From Lewinellaceae bacterium (lineage in GTDB: Bacteria > Bacteroidota > Bacteroidia > Chitinophagales > Saprospiraceae), in contig JACJYP010000003.1 of NCBI GenBank assembly GCA_020636045.1, forward strand, positions 458,925 through 522,924: DNA of 64,000 nucleotides, given 5' to 3'. The notes below the pieces were generated by a model. That model searched no databases, had not been told where the DNA came from, and saw only the letters and a program-made list of their open reading frames with translations. Numbering within the stretch: the stretch's first letter is position 1; each line of letters opens with the position of its first letter. Below, one piece after another: positions 42,727 through 52,019 of the stretch. The position numbers and the translations under genes were made by a program.

Positions 42727-44826
42727 ATGCTAGACCTTTCATTTCAATACCCCGCCTGGTTTCTGATATTTTGTGTGCTGCTGGGGCTGGGCTACGCTTT
42801 GTTGTTGTATTACCGCGACACCACCTTCCGCGAGCAGGCGCCCCGTCTGCACCGGTGGCTGGCCGTACTGCGCTTCCTGGCAGTAACGCTGCTCAGTGCC
42901 ATGTTGCTGTCGCCGCTGCTCAAAAGCCTGCTCACCGAAACGCGCAAACCCGTGGTCGTGCTCGCGCAGGATCAGTCGGAAAGTATCGGCGCCGATCTGA
43001 AAGATGCTTCGCTGGAGGCGTACAAACAGCAATGGCAATCGCTGCGCGATGCCCTGTCGGAAAACTACGACCTGCACGAGGTGTCGTTTGGCGACGAGGT
43101 GCGGGAAGGCGTGAATTTTGAATTTACGGAAAAGGTCACCAACCTCTCCGAATTGATGCGGGGCATCTACGATCTCTACGGCGGACAAAATCTGGGCGCA
43201 GTCGTCGTCGCATCCGACGGTATTTACAACGAGGGTAGCAATCCCGTTTACTCAGATGCGCAACTCGCGGCGCCCGTCTACACGATCGCGCTGGGCGATA
43301 CCACCCCAAAAAAGGATCTTCTGGTGAAACGCGTTTTTCACAACAAGATCGCCTACCTCGGCGACCGTTTCAGCGTGCAGATCGATGTGGCGGCCACTAA
43401 TTGCGGCGGCCAGCAAAGTGTGCTGACCGTCAGCAAGGTCGAAGGCGATCAGTTGCGCACCCTGCAAAGCATCCCCGTCACGGTGAGCGGCAATGATTTT
43501 TTTACCACGAAGGAAGTAAACATCGAAGCCGACCAGCCGGGAGTGGCGCAGTATCGCATCAGCGTGGCCAAACTGCCCGGCGAGGCCTCCGAAGCCAACA
43601 ACCGCAAGGATATTTTTATCGACGTGCTGGATGCCCGGCAAAAAATACTGCTGCTGGCGAACAGCCCGCATCCCGATATCTCCGCCATCCGCCAGACCCT
43701 GGAGTCCAACAAGAATTATCAGGTGGCGATCGCCTACGCCGGCGATCCGGGCGTGGATATCGCGCAGTACGATTTCGTGGTGCTGCACAACCTGCCTTCC
43801 GGCGGACATCCTGTGACCGGCGTGTTGCGCGTGCTTAATGACAAGCGCATTCCACGCTTGTTTGTAGCCGGGATGCAGACGAACTATTCTGCCCTCGGGC
43901 GCGAGCAGGGGCTGGTGACCGTGCAAAGCGACGGGCGGCAAAGCGACGACGTGCAGGGCAAGGTCTCGCAGCAATTCGCGGCGTTTTCCCTCGACCCCGC
44001 CGTGCAAACGGAGTTGCCGCGCTTCAACCCGCTGACTTCGGCATTTGGCAATTTCAGCGCTACCCCGCAGGCACAGGTGCTGCTCTGGAAACGCATCGGC
44101 AAGATCGATACCGAGCAACCGCTGCTCGCTTTCGGGGAAACCAACGGCATCAAAACGGGCGTCCTGCTCGGCGAAGGGCTCTGGCGCTGGCGCTTGTTCG
44201 ATTACCTGCAACACCAAAACCACGAGATCGTCGACGAACTGGTGGGCAAATCGGTGCAGTATCTTTCCCTGAAAGAAGACAAGCGCAAATTCCGCGTCAA
44301 CCTCGACAAGAATATTTTTAACGAGAACGAGCCGGTGACCTTCGGGGCGGAATTGTACAACGACAACTACGAACTCACCAACGACCCCGACGTGGCGATG
44401 AGCATCCGCAACCGCGACGGCAAGGAGTTCACCTATACGTTCAACAAACTGGGGAAAGCCTATTCGCTCAATGCAGGCATTTTGCCGGTAGGCGCATATA
44501 CCTTCAAGGCCGGCACGAACTTTAACGGCCAGAACCTGCTGTTCGAGGGGCGCTTCAATGTGCAGCCCATACAACTCGAACTGTTCGAGACCACTGCCCA
44601 CCATGGCGTGCTCCGGCAATTGAGCCAGCAATTCGGCGGCGAAACCGTTTTTCCGAATGAAATGGCAGCCATCGCCGAAAAAATAAAGAACAACCAGACG
44701 GTCAAACCGGTCATTTACCAGACCACGAAAACCAACCCCCTGATCAACCTGAAATGGATTTTTGCCCTGCTCGCCGGACTGCTGGCTGCCGAGTGGTTTT
44801 TGAGGCGGTATTTCGGCGCATACTGA
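42727..44826 (+). CDS. VWA-like membrane protein of unknown function
   Basis: 699 residues. Two N-terminal membrane segments (about 9-30 and 45-66) are followed by a von Willebrand factor A-like region. The MIDAS-type motif is DQSES (Asp82, Ser84, Ser86), with a second acidic loop VVVASDGIYNEGSNP near 160. Beta-rich sequence follows (about 190-300). A helix-strand part starts at about 300 (ARQKILLLANSPHPDISAIR, AQYDFVVLHNLPSGGHP). One membrane helix lies close to the C-terminus (WIFALLAGLLAAEWFLRRYF). Such BatA/VWA-like proteins are common in Bacteroidota. The function is unknown. Start MLDLSFQYPAWF. Confidence 0.78.
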   Translation: MLDLSFQYPAWFLIFCVLLGLGYALLLYYRDTTFREQAPRLHRWLAVLRFLAVTLLSAMLLSPLLKSLLTETRKPVVVLAQDQSESIGADLKDASLEAYKQQWQSLRDALSENYDLHEVSFGDEVREGVNFEFTEKVTNLSELMRGIYDLYGGQNLGAVVVASDGIYNEGSNPVYSDAQLAAPVYTIALGDTTPKKDLLVKRVFHNKIAYLGDRFSVQIDVAATNCGGQQSVLTVSKVEGDQLRTLQSIPVTVSGNDFFTTKEVNIEADQPGVAQYRISVAKLPGEASEANNRKDIFIDVLDARQKILLLANSPHPDISAIRQTLESNKNYQVAIAYAGDPGVDIAQYDFVVLHNLPSGGHPVTGVLRVLNDKRIPRLFVAGMQTNYSALGREQGLVTVQSDGRQSDDVQGKVSQQFAAFSLDPAVQTELPRFNPLTSAFGNFSATPQAQVLLWKRIGKIDTEQPLLAFGETNGIKTGVLLGEGLWRWRLFDYLQHQNHEIVDELVGKSVQYLSLKEDKRKFRVNLDKNIFNENEPVTFGAELYNDNYELTNDPDVAMSIRNRDGKEFTYTFNKLGKAYSLNAGILPVGAYTFKAGTNFNGQNLLFEGRFNVQPIQLELFETTAHHGVLRQLSQQFGGETVFPNEMAAIAEKIKNNQTVKPVIYQTTKTNPLINLKWIFALLAGLLAAEWFLRRYFGAY

Positions 44827-44835
44827 TTTCGGGAA

Positions 44836-44873
44836 TTGCCCTTTACGGCGTCAAAAACGCCCAAAACGGGCAA
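44836..44873. other. Nested stem-loop downstream of the VWA-like gene
   Basis: Outer arms TTGCCC/GGGCAA enclose inner arms GGCGT/ACGCC with a CAAAA-type loop. No T-tract follows. It lies 9 bases after the VWA-like stop and about 160 before citrate synthase, so it could be a 3' stabiliser or part of a leader. Confidence 0.45.
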
Positions 44874-45033
44874 CAAAAGATCATTTTATGATGTTACGAT
44901 TGCACTGGCCCCGGGGAAACAAAAAATCATATCTTTACGCACATTCTAATCGTTTGTTCTGAATGCGGGCTTGTGAACTATGCGCAGACTTCGGACGAAC
45001 GGAAGGCCCTAACCCTCCATACGCTCAAATTAT

Positions 45034-46362
45034 ATGGATCAACTAAAAGAACACTTTTTCAAAAAAGCCCAGGCGCTTTCGGCCGAGGTAAAACAGTTAT
45101 TAAAAGAGCATGGTGAAAAGAAAGTAGACGAAGTGGTGCTGAGCCAGGTCTACGGCGGCATGCGCGACATCACCTGCATGATATGGGAACCCTCCCTGCT
45201 TGATTCGGAAGAAGGCATACGTTTCCGCGGTTACTCGATCCCGGAACTGCGCGAACGCCTGCCGCGCGCATCCGGCGGCAAGGAACCCCTGCCTGAAGGC
45301 CTGTTTTGGCTGATGCTGGTAGGCGAGATTCCTACGAAAGAACAGGTAAAATGGGTCACCGAGGCCTGGGTGCGCCGCGCCAACGTGCCGGAGCATGTAT
45401 TCCGCGCCATCGACTCGCTGCCGCTCGATACCCACCCGATGACGCAGTTTTCGGTTGGCATCATGGCCATGCAGAACACCAGCGTTTTCGCGCAGCGCTA
45501 TGCATCCGGGATGAACAAGTCGGAATACTGGGACGCGACGTATGAAGATACCATGAACCTGATCGCGCGGCTGCCGCGGGTCGCGGCGTACGTTTTCCGC
45601 CGCGTGTACCACAAAGGCGACCAGGTGCTGCCCGATATTTCGCTGGACTGGGGCGCCAATTTTGCCCACATGCTCGGCTTCGAAGACGAGGGCTTCATGG
45701 AGTACATGCGCCTCTTCCTCACCATCCACGCCGACCACGAAGGCGGCAACGCATCCGCACACACCACGCAACTCGTCGGTTCTACGCTCAGCGATCCCTA
45801 CCTGTCGCTCAGCGCAGCCATGAATGCGCTGGCCGGCCCCCTGCACGGCCTCGCCAATCAGGAAGTGATCCGCTGGATACAAAAAATGGTGGAGACCCTG
45901 GGCACGACCAAGCCCAGCCGCGAACAGATCGCCGAATACGTGAAAAGCACCATCGCCAGCGGTCGCGTGATCCCCGGATACGGCCACGCCGTGCTCCGCA
46001 AGCCCGACCCGCGGTTCATGGCCCAGCGCCAGTTCTGCGAAGACAATGTGCAGGACAGCGACCTCGTGAAGATCGTCTGGAAGATATTCGACGTGGTGCC
46101 GCCCATCCTCAGCAGCCTCGGCAAGGTGAAAAACCCCTGGCCGAATGTTGACGCGCACTCTGGCGCCGTGCTCATCCACTACGGATTGAAAGAATACAAC
46201 TACTACACGGTGCTGTTCGGCGTCAGCCGCGCACTGGGCGTACTGGCTGCGCAATGCTGGGCACGCGCCATGCACCTGCCCCTCGAACGGCCGAAATCGG
46301 TCACGACCGAGTGGGTGAAGGAATACCTGGCCAAGGAATACGATGTGGCGGCCAGCAACTAA
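45034..46362 (+). CDS. gltA: Citrate synthase, mitochondrial (si) type
   Basis: 442 residues. Condenses oxaloacetate and acetyl-CoA to citrate as the first TCA step. Catalytic residues are His271 (GPLHGLANQE), His318 (PGYGHAVLRK) and Asp373 (NVDAHSG). Blocks EGIRFRGYSIPE, LPEGLFWLMLVGEIPTKEQV, LTIHADHEGGNASAHTTQLV and KNPWPNVDAHSG resemble mitochondrial citrate synthases rather than the short hexameric GltA of E. coli. The long N-terminal helix MDQLKEHFFKKAQALSAEV also matches the dimeric type. TATCTTTA about 97 bases upstream (44930-44937) is a one-mismatch -7 element. A rho-independent terminator follows. Confidence 0.95.
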   Translation: MDQLKEHFFKKAQALSAEVKQLLKEHGEKKVDEVVLSQVYGGMRDITCMIWEPSLLDSEEGIRFRGYSIPELRERLPRASGGKEPLPEGLFWLMLVGEIPTKEQVKWVTEAWVRRANVPEHVFRAIDSLPLDTHPMTQFSVGIMAMQNTSVFAQRYASGMNKSEYWDATYEDTMNLIARLPRVAAYVFRRVYHKGDQVLPDISLDWGANFAHMLGFEDEGFMEYMRLFLTIHADHEGGNASAHTTQLVGSTLSDPYLSLSAAMNALAGPLHGLANQEVIRWIQKMVETLGTTKPSREQIAEYVKSTIASGRVIPGYGHAVLRKPDPRFMAQRQFCEDNVQDSDLVKIVWKIFDVVPPILSSLGKVKNPWPNVDAHSGAVLIHYGLKEYNYYTVLFGVSRALGVLAAQCWARAMHLPLERPKSVTTEWVKEYLAKEYDVAASN

Positions 46363-46444
46363 AGGTTTGCTCAAATTTCCATGCTGAGGCGAAAGCGAGC
46401 AAATCTTGAACGAACTCTAAAACATTACTGTGCTTTCTTTTTTG

Positions 46445-46483
46445 ACGAGTTAATCCGGAATGTTCGGGTTAACTCGTTTTTTT
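46445..46483 (+). terminator. Rho-independent terminator of citrate synthase
   Basis: ACGAGTTAATCCG / CGGGTTAACTCGT, 13 bp with one G-T pair and a 7-base loop, followed by TTTTTTT ending at 46483. Confidence 0.92.
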
Positions 46484-46590
46484 ACCCGCGCTATCGGAGC
46501 ACCATAAAGACAACTGACCTGTAACGCCAGATCACCTGAAAGTGTCTGTGGGCCATACGTTCATCATTCAACCACCTGTACTTCCTTACC

Positions 46591-48240
46591 ATGCAGATCA
46601 AATCACTTCTGTTGCTGCTGAATTTTGTCCTCTTCGTTGCCGGCCTGCAAGCGCAGGCAAACCTCGAAGCCGAGTTCGACAAGATCCTCGAAAACCGCTT
46701 CAAGCCCGATCAGCCGGGCGCCGCCGTTCTGGTGGCGAAAAACGGAAAGATCATCTACCTGAAAGCGGGCGGAATGGCCGACCTCGAGCGCAATGTGCCC
46801 TTGCGCCCCGACCATGTGTTTCGCATCGGTTCGGTGACGAAGCAGTTCACGGCGGTTGCTATTTTGCACCTGGCAGAACAGGGAAAACTGTCGCTGCAGG
46901 ACGAGATCACCCGTTTCATTCCGGACTATCCGACCCACGGGAAAAAGATCACGGTCGAGCAATTGCTGAACCACACTTCGGGTATCAAGAGTTACACAAA
47001 TATGTCCGCCTGGACGGCCGAAGTGCAGCGAAAGGACTTTACACCCGCCGGTATGGTCGATTTTTTCAAAAACGAGCCGATGGATTTCGACCCCGGCACC
47101 CAATGGAACTACAGCAATTCCGGCTACTTCCTGCTGGGCTATATCATCGAAAAAGTGAGCGGACAATCTTACGCGACGTATATAGAGGAGCAGTTTTTTA
47201 AACCCCTGGGTATGAAAAACTCATATTATGATATGCCCGAGGACATCATAAAGAACCGGGCAGCAGGTTACCAGCCCGGCGCTGGAGGCATGCAGAATGC
47301 GCCTTATCTGAGCATGACCCAGCCTTATGCCGCCGGGTCGCTGGCCTCGACGGTGGAGGATCTCTTCATCTGGACGCACGCGTTGCACAGCGGGAATCTG
47401 CTCAGTGCGGAGTCGCTGCAAAAAGCCACTACGCCCTGCATTTTGCCGAATGGCGAAAACACGCACTACGGCTATGGCCTGCAAACCGGTAACCTGCTTG
47501 GAAGCCCCACCATCGAACACGGCGGCGGCATCCACGGCTTCCTGAGCCACCTGATGTATTTGCCAAAGGAAGATGTCTGTGTGGCGATCCTGACCAACTG
47601 CAATTGTAACGGTCCGCAACTGGAAGCAGCCAAACTGGCCGCGATCGCTGCGGGCATCCCGCTGGAGCCGCCATCCATCCCGCTGGATGCCGCCGCGCTC
47701 GAAGCGTACACGGGCATTTATGAGAATAGCAAAGGCGAAGAGCGGGTAATCAGTGTAGACGGCGGCGTGCTCTATTCGCAGCGCAGCGGCGGCACCCGGT
47801 TCAAACTAACGCCATACGCGCCCGATCGCTTTTATTTTGAAAGCCTGCTGGCACGCGCCTGGTTCAAGCGCAACGCGGCCGGTGAAGTGACGGTCGTGAG
47901 CATCGGCGATCGCGACGACGCGGACAATCCCTGGGAAAAAACGGACAAAAAAGCGGCCGCCCGGAAAGAGATCAAGGTAGACGCCGCCGTGCTGGAGAAA
48001 TACATCGGCGAATACGAACTGGCGCCGGGGTTCAACCTCAAGGTTATGAAAGAAGGCGATCAGATGCGTGCACAGGCCACCGGGCAAGGCGCTTTCGACA
48101 TATTTGCCGAGTCGGAGACGATGTTTTTCCTGAAGGTCGTGGATGCCCGGATCGAATTTTTTCCCGATGAAAACGGCATGGTGAACAAACTGGTGCTGCA
48201 TCAGGCAGGTCAACAAATTGAAGGAACCCGGCTGAAATAG
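46591..48240 (+). CDS. Secreted serine hydrolase, beta-lactamase class C fold
   Basis: 549 residues. Signal peptide MQIKSLLLLLNFVLFVAG, cut near LQAQA. Catalytic motif S-x-x-K is Ser81/Lys84 (IGSVTKQFTAVA), Y-x-N is Tyr174-Asn176 (QWNYSNSGYFLLG), and the third motif is HGGGIHGF near 310. After about residue 365 come one or two DUF3471-like beta domains (YTGIYENSKGEERVISVDG, YIGEYELAPGFNLKV). Homologues act as D-alanyl-D-alanine-type peptidases, esterases or stereospecific amidases. The substrate here is unknown. Periplasmic or outer membrane. Confidence 0.92.
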   Translation: MQIKSLLLLLNFVLFVAGLQAQANLEAEFDKILENRFKPDQPGAAVLVAKNGKIIYLKAGGMADLERNVPLRPDHVFRIGSVTKQFTAVAILHLAEQGKLSLQDEITRFIPDYPTHGKKITVEQLLNHTSGIKSYTNMSAWTAEVQRKDFTPAGMVDFFKNEPMDFDPGTQWNYSNSGYFLLGYIIEKVSGQSYATYIEEQFFKPLGMKNSYYDMPEDIIKNRAAGYQPGAGGMQNAPYLSMTQPYAAGSLASTVEDLFIWTHALHSGNLLSAESLQKATTPCILPNGENTHYGYGLQTGNLLGSPTIEHGGGIHGFLSHLMYLPKEDVCVAILTNCNCNGPQLEAAKLAAIAAGIPLEPPSIPLDAAALEAYTGIYENSKGEERVISVDGGVLYSQRSGGTRFKLTPYAPDRFYFESLLARAWFKRNAAGEVTVVSIGDRDDADNPWEKTDKKAAARKEIKVDAAVLEKYIGEYELAPGFNLKVMKEGDQMRAQATGQGAFDIFAESETMFFLKVVDARIEFFPDENGMVNKLVLHQAGQQIEGTRLK

Positions 48241-48243
48241 GGG

Positions 48244-48735
48244 CTATGCGGCGTCAGCCGCCGTCAGCACGTCTATCATCGTTTTGAGGGCGACGAAAAT
48301 GGGTTCGCGTCCTTCTTTGCTCACCAGAGATTCGGGATCGTCTTCCGCTTCGAGCACGGCTTCCTCGGCGAAAGCCAGCAGGTCTTCCTGCGTGCTGCCC
48401 TCGAAGAAAGGATCGAGGCGGTCCCGGAATTTTTTTGCGGTCGATTTTTCAAGGGTCTCGAAGTTGCGCTCTTCGGCCTCGCCGATCTGTTCCTCCGACA
48501 CGGCATCCGTTTCCCCGTTGACCTTTGTGACGGACAGCCAGACGATCAGGGCCAGGTACTGCAAATAGCCTTTTTCATCTTCCGTGAGCAGTTCGAACTG
48601 CTCGCTGAACAGCCAGGCGAAAATAACAGGCTGCGCTTCGGCAAAATCTTCCATGCGTTGTTCGTACAGTTCGTCGTCGAGTTCCTCCAACCCGTCGATG
48701 GCGGCGTCTATGATCTTTTCTGAAACAAATTGCAT
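48244..48735 (-). CDS. Acidic protein of unknown function
   Basis: 163 residues. Strongly acidic and helical (EELDDELYEQRMEDFAEAQP, EEQIGEAEERNFETLEKSTA), no signal peptide, no cysteine. I do not recognise the family. It has a clean start after MQFVSEKIID, a promoter with ideal spacing at 48783-48813, and a stop 3 bases from the convergent hydrolase stop. The tight spacing and good promoter argue that it is real and expressed. Confidence 0.72.
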   Translation of the reverse strand: MQFVSEKIIDAAIDGLEELDDELYEQRMEDFAEAQPVIFAWLFSEQFELLTEDEKGYLQYLALIVWLSVTKVNGETDAVSEEQIGEAEERNFETLEKSTAKKFRDRLDPFFEGSTQEDLLAFAEEAVLEAEDDPESLVSKEGREPIFVALKTMIDVLTAADAA

Positions 48736-48782
48736 GAGGCAAGTCTTTGATGGTCAGGTAAAAACAGATTGAATGCGGCCGG

Positions 48783-48813
48783 CAAACCTACGTCATTGGC
48801 GTTGTCCGGCAAA
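48783..48813 (-). promoter_or_regulatory. Promoter TTTG-N19-TAGGTTTG
   Basis: On the minus strand TTTG (48810-48813) and TAGGTTTG (48783-48790) are 19 bases apart, an ideal Bacteroidota promoter for the acidic protein, with a leader of about 40 bases. Confidence 0.72.
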
Positions 48814-49047
48814 ATTAATTCTGCACGGGACAGCTCCGATTTTCAAGGGCATTTCAGACCTTCGCTTTTACTCATCCCGCCGATTTTTTCCTCATCGCTG
48901 TTTTTTTGGCAAACTTTTTTCCAAAAGTTCGTCCAAACTACAAGACCATAAGCTTCTGCTTGCGGTTCCTGATGCTTTTGTTCACAATCCACAAGACACA
49001 GCCGGCGCCTTGAAGCGCTTCGGCGGTCTTCTGAAGATTACTTACTG
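48814..49047. other. T-rich non-coding spacer
   Basis: No gene recognised. It contains long T-runs near 48900-48925 and a short TTTTGG/CCAAAA inverted repeat. The plus-strand amidotransferase at 49048 must be driven from here, but I see no TAnnTTTG element. Confidence 0.45.
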
Positions 49048-49857
49048 ATGATGATCCTTCGTGCGGCACTTCTCGATATGTATAACGGCGAATCGAATCG
49101 CGGTATACCCATGCTTAAAAACATCCTGCATCGCTATGCGGATGTGATGGAATTCGACCATTTTGATGTCAGGGGAAAATGTGAGGTCCCCGATCTTTCA
49201 TATGATATCTATATTTTTTCGGGCGGCCCCGGCGACCCGCTGGAAAGCGGCGGTAAATGGCAGGAGCCTTTTTTCGGGCTGATCGGCAAGCTGTGGCAGT
49301 GGAACCTGCGCAACGAACAAAAAAAGCACGTCCTGTTTATCTGCCACTCGTTCCAGATGGCCTGTCATCATTTTGGCATCGGGGAAGTCACCCAGCGCTA
49401 CAAAATGTCCTTCGGCACCTATCCGGTGCACAAAACCCACTGGGGCAAAGAGGAGCCGCTGTTCGACCAACTGCCCGATCCCTTCTATATCGCCGACTTC
49501 AGGCGCTACCAGGTGGTCAACCCCAACCACGACCGCCTGAACGCGATGGGCGCCCATATCCTTTGCCTGGAAAAACTGCGACCCCACATGCACTATGAGC
49601 GCGCCATCATGGCCATACGCTTCAGTCCGGAAATCGTCGGCACCCAGTTCCATCCGGAAGCCGACCCCGAAGGCCTGTTGTCATACTTTATGGAGGAAGA
49701 GCGCCGCGACGCCATCGTGGAAGAGCACGGGAGTTCGCGCTATGACCGCATGATCCGCGATCTTGCCAACCCGATGAAAATTCGCCGAACCTTCGATTCG
49801 GTCATTCCCGGCTTTCTGGAGAACGCGATCGAACAATTGTCGATGGAACTGGTGTGA
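49048..49857 (+). CDS. Class I glutamine amidotransferase (GMP-synthase-like)
   Basis: 269 residues. Class I GATase triad: Cys99 (FICHSFQMA), His202 and Glu204 (TQFHPEADPEG). The oxyanion loop is SGGPGDPLESGG near 58-69. A standalone glutaminase-like protein, not fused to a synthetase, it resembles the YfeJ/YLR126C-type family of unknown acceptor. It has an extra C-terminal helical tail of about 55 residues (ERRDAIVEEHGSSRYDRMIR). It could hydrolyse gamma-glutamyl groups of an unknown metabolite. Convergent with rsmA 14 bases away. Confidence 0.85.
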   Translation: MMILRAALLDMYNGESNRGIPMLKNILHRYADVMEFDHFDVRGKCEVPDLSYDIYIFSGGPGDPLESGGKWQEPFFGLIGKLWQWNLRNEQKKHVLFICHSFQMACHHFGIGEVTQRYKMSFGTYPVHKTHWGKEEPLFDQLPDPFYIADFRRYQVVNPNHDRLNAMGAHILCLEKLRPHMHYERAIMAIRFSPEIVGTQFHPEADPEGLLSYFMEEERRDAIVEEHGSSRYDRMIRDLANPMKIRRTFDSVIPGFLENAIEQLSMELV

Positions 49858-49871
49858 CCTCAAACAGCCCC

Positions 49872-50642
49872 TCATGAAGGAATTGAATTCACCAGCCGAA
49901 CGAAATCCTCCCAGCCCAGGGTTTCGGGTCTTTTTTGGAAAAAAGGATCTTCCATGAGTTGCTCGGCCGGGAAAAAAGGTTTGAGCGTGTTGCGCAGCAT
50001 CTTCCGGCGCTGGTTGAATGCCATTTTCACCACCTTTCTGAACATTTTTTCATCGCAGCCCAGTTCGATCTGCTCTTTTCGCGTCAGCCGGATCACGGCG
50101 GATTGCACCTTTGGCGGCGGGGAAAACGAACCCGGCTCCAGGGTGAACAGGCGCTCGGCGCGGTAAAATGCCTGTGTCAGCACGCTGGTGATGCCATACA
50201 CCTTCGAGCCCGGCGGCGATACGATCCTGTCGGCCACTTCCTTTTGAAACATACCCACCATTTCCGGTATCCGGTCGCGGTAGTCGAGCATTTTGAAAAT
50301 GATCTGTGTGCTGATGTTGTACGGGAAATTGCCGATCAGGCAGAACTCACGGTCTTCAAATACGCTGGCCGGATCGAATTCCAGAAAATCCTGCAGGATC
50401 AGGTGTGCCGGCGTCCATTCCGGGTAGTGCTGTTGCAGGTAATCTGCCATATCGCGGTCGGCTTCCACAGCATAGGTTTCGTAGGACGTGTCAGCCAGCA
50501 GGTGCTTCGTCAGCATGCCCATGCCCGGCCCCACTTCCAGCACACGACCCGTCCGGGCAGCGCATTGCAGACTGGCCGCGATGCGCGCGGCGATGCTTTC
50601 ATTCTTTAAAAAATGCTGTCCGTAAGATTTTTTTGCCTGCAT
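49872..50642 (-). CDS. rsmA: 16S rRNA dimethyladenosine transferase
   Basis: 256 residues. Class I methyltransferase that dimethylates A1518/A1519 of 16S rRNA. Family start KKSYGQHFLKNESIAARIA, SAM motif LEVGPGMGMLTKHLL, acidic AVEADRDMADYL, catalytic NFPYNISTQIIFK, and PPPKVQSAVIRL near the C-terminal domain. It follows the O-antigen-ligase-like gene by 21 bases, so they are likely co-transcribed. Confidence 0.96.
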   Translation of the reverse strand: MQAKKSYGQHFLKNESIAARIAASLQCAARTGRVLEVGPGMGMLTKHLLADTSYETYAVEADRDMADYLQQHYPEWTPAHLILQDFLEFDPASVFEDREFCLIGNFPYNISTQIIFKMLDYRDRIPEMVGMFQKEVADRIVSPPGSKVYGITSVLTQAFYRAERLFTLEPGSFSPPPKVQSAVIRLTRKEQIELGCDEKMFRKVVKMAFNQRRKMLRNTLKPFFPAEQLMEDPFFQKRPETLGWEDFVRLVNSIPS

Positions 50643-50663
50643 GATGACGTGGTGATGGCCGCC

Positions 50664-51968
50664 TCAGGACTCCTGTTCGGCCATTTTGAAGAACCAGAGC
50701 GTATAAAAAAGGTAAAAAGCCGCTCCCATGGCCGTTTCGATGGTATATTCCACAAGAAACGAAGTAAACGCCAGAATCTGAAAGGCGGCGAACAAATAGA
50801 AACGCCGGCTTTGCGCACGCGCCACGGGCGCCATGAACGCGATCATGCTGGCAAGCAGCCCCAGCAGGCCGGTGCCCGCGAGGATGTACAAAAACTGGTT
50901 GTGCGGCAGTTTCGGCGCCTCGCGGTATTCCGGATAGCGGGTGGTTACCGTACGCCTTATTTCTTCCGGCAGGTCGCCGGCGCCCACGCCCAGCACCGGG
51001 TGGGCGCGCCATAGATCCAGTCCCGCTTCCAGCGATATCCAGCGCTCGGAATCGGAGTATTGGCTCCCGATATTCTGACGATACTGCAACCAGTCCCATT
51101 TCATGTATTCCACCCGCATTTTGAAACTGGGAATGGCCTGTATGGCAATCAGCGGCACGATCAGGATGGCGGACAGTGCTGCCAGCCCGAGCCCCCAGCG
51201 CCGTGTTTTCCAGATGAAGCGGCCTGCGCTGAACAACAGCACGGCGTACAAACCAGCGATCCCGCTTCTGACGGAGATCACGTGGATACAAACGAACAGG
51301 AAGACGGTGACGAGCGCCAGCAGGCGTCTTTCCCGGCGCCATTTCCAGTAGAAGCCGTCGAACCACAACCATGCGCCCGTGAAGATGCCGGTGGCGAGCA
51401 CCAGGCTGAACCGGATGTGGCTGCGCGGCACAGGCATCGGGCGCCCCATGCCCAGATCGGCGATAATGGCATCGAAATGCAGGGCAAAATTGATCAATAC
51501 CCCCGCACAAATGACCGCAAGCGACCAAACGAGGAGATACAGGGCCAGCCTGAACTGCCGTTTCGTCAGCGCCGGCAGGTTGGCGAACGCCCAGGGAAGT
51601 ACGAAAAAAGGAACGCGTATCCGCGTACGTTCGAGCCAGTAAGCGTGATCGTCGGACCAGAAATAACTCAAGGCCGGCACGAAGAAAAGCAGCGTGACGG
51701 GCAGCAGCGCGCGGTGCCTGAAAAAACGCCGGAATGAGCGGACCAGCGCCTTCCACCAGGTGGATGGCCTGCGCAGCCCCCCCGGATCGACTGAAACAGC
51801 GCTATCCCACCAGGCCATCGCCACGAAACCCCACATGCTGATGGACAGCAGGAACGGCGAACAGGTCATGCTGACCGCCAGCAGGGCAGCGAAAAAAACG
51901 GTCAATATGGATCGGATCGTCAGCCCCCGGGCATCGGCGACCAGCGATTTCAGGAATGAGGAGATCAA
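50664..51968 (-). CDS. O-antigen ligase-like (Wzy_C) polytopic membrane protein
   Basis: About 434 residues from a TTG at 51966-51968 (MISSFLKSLVADARGL after initiation). No ATG is available in frame before the first membrane segment, and the -7 element at 52012-52019 excludes the longer frame that runs to 52097. It has about ten to twelve hydrophobic segments. A large loop (about 300-345) has RVEYMKWDWLQYRQN, WISLEAGLDLWRAHPVLGVG and KLPHNQFLYILAGTGLLG, the Wzy_C/O-antigen ligase signature. It probably ligates or polymerises an envelope glycan at the outer face of the inner membrane. Partner glycosyltransferases are not in the window. Confidence 0.8.
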   Translation of the reverse strand: MISSFLKSLVADARGLTIRSILTVFFAALLAVSMTCSPFLLSISMWGFVAMAWWDSAVSVDPGGLRRPSTWWKALVRSFRRFFRHRALLPVTLLFFVPALSYFWSDDHAYWLERTRIRVPFFVLPWAFANLPALTKRQFRLALYLLVWSLAVICAGVLINFALHFDAIIADLGMGRPMPVPRSHIRFSLVLATGIFTGAWLWFDGFYWKWRRERRLLALVTVFLFVCIHVISVRSGIAGLYAVLLFSAGRFIWKTRRWGLGLAALSAILIVPLIAIQAIPSFKMRVEYMKWDWLQYRQNIGSQYSDSERWISLEAGLDLWRAHPVLGVGAGDLPEEIRRTVTTRYPEYREAPKLPHNQFLYILAGTGLLGLLASMIAFMAPVARAQSRRFYLFAAFQILAFTSFLVEYTIETAMGAAFYLFYTLWFFKMAEQES

Positions 51969-52011
51969 GAACGTATGCGCAGCTGATGAGTGATCATGGA
52001 AACGAACGACG

Positions 52012-52019
52012 CAAAGATA
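52012..52019 (-). promoter_or_regulatory. -7 element for the O-antigen ligase-like gene
   Basis: TATCTTTG on the minus strand, about 44 bases upstream of the TTG start. It lies inside any longer candidate frame, which fixes the upstream limit of the gene. Confidence 0.55.

Noticed and set aside
45100..46374. Long minus-strand open frame antisense to citrate synthase
   Set aside because: It is the complement of a fully intact, motif-complete enzyme and its own sequence matches nothing.
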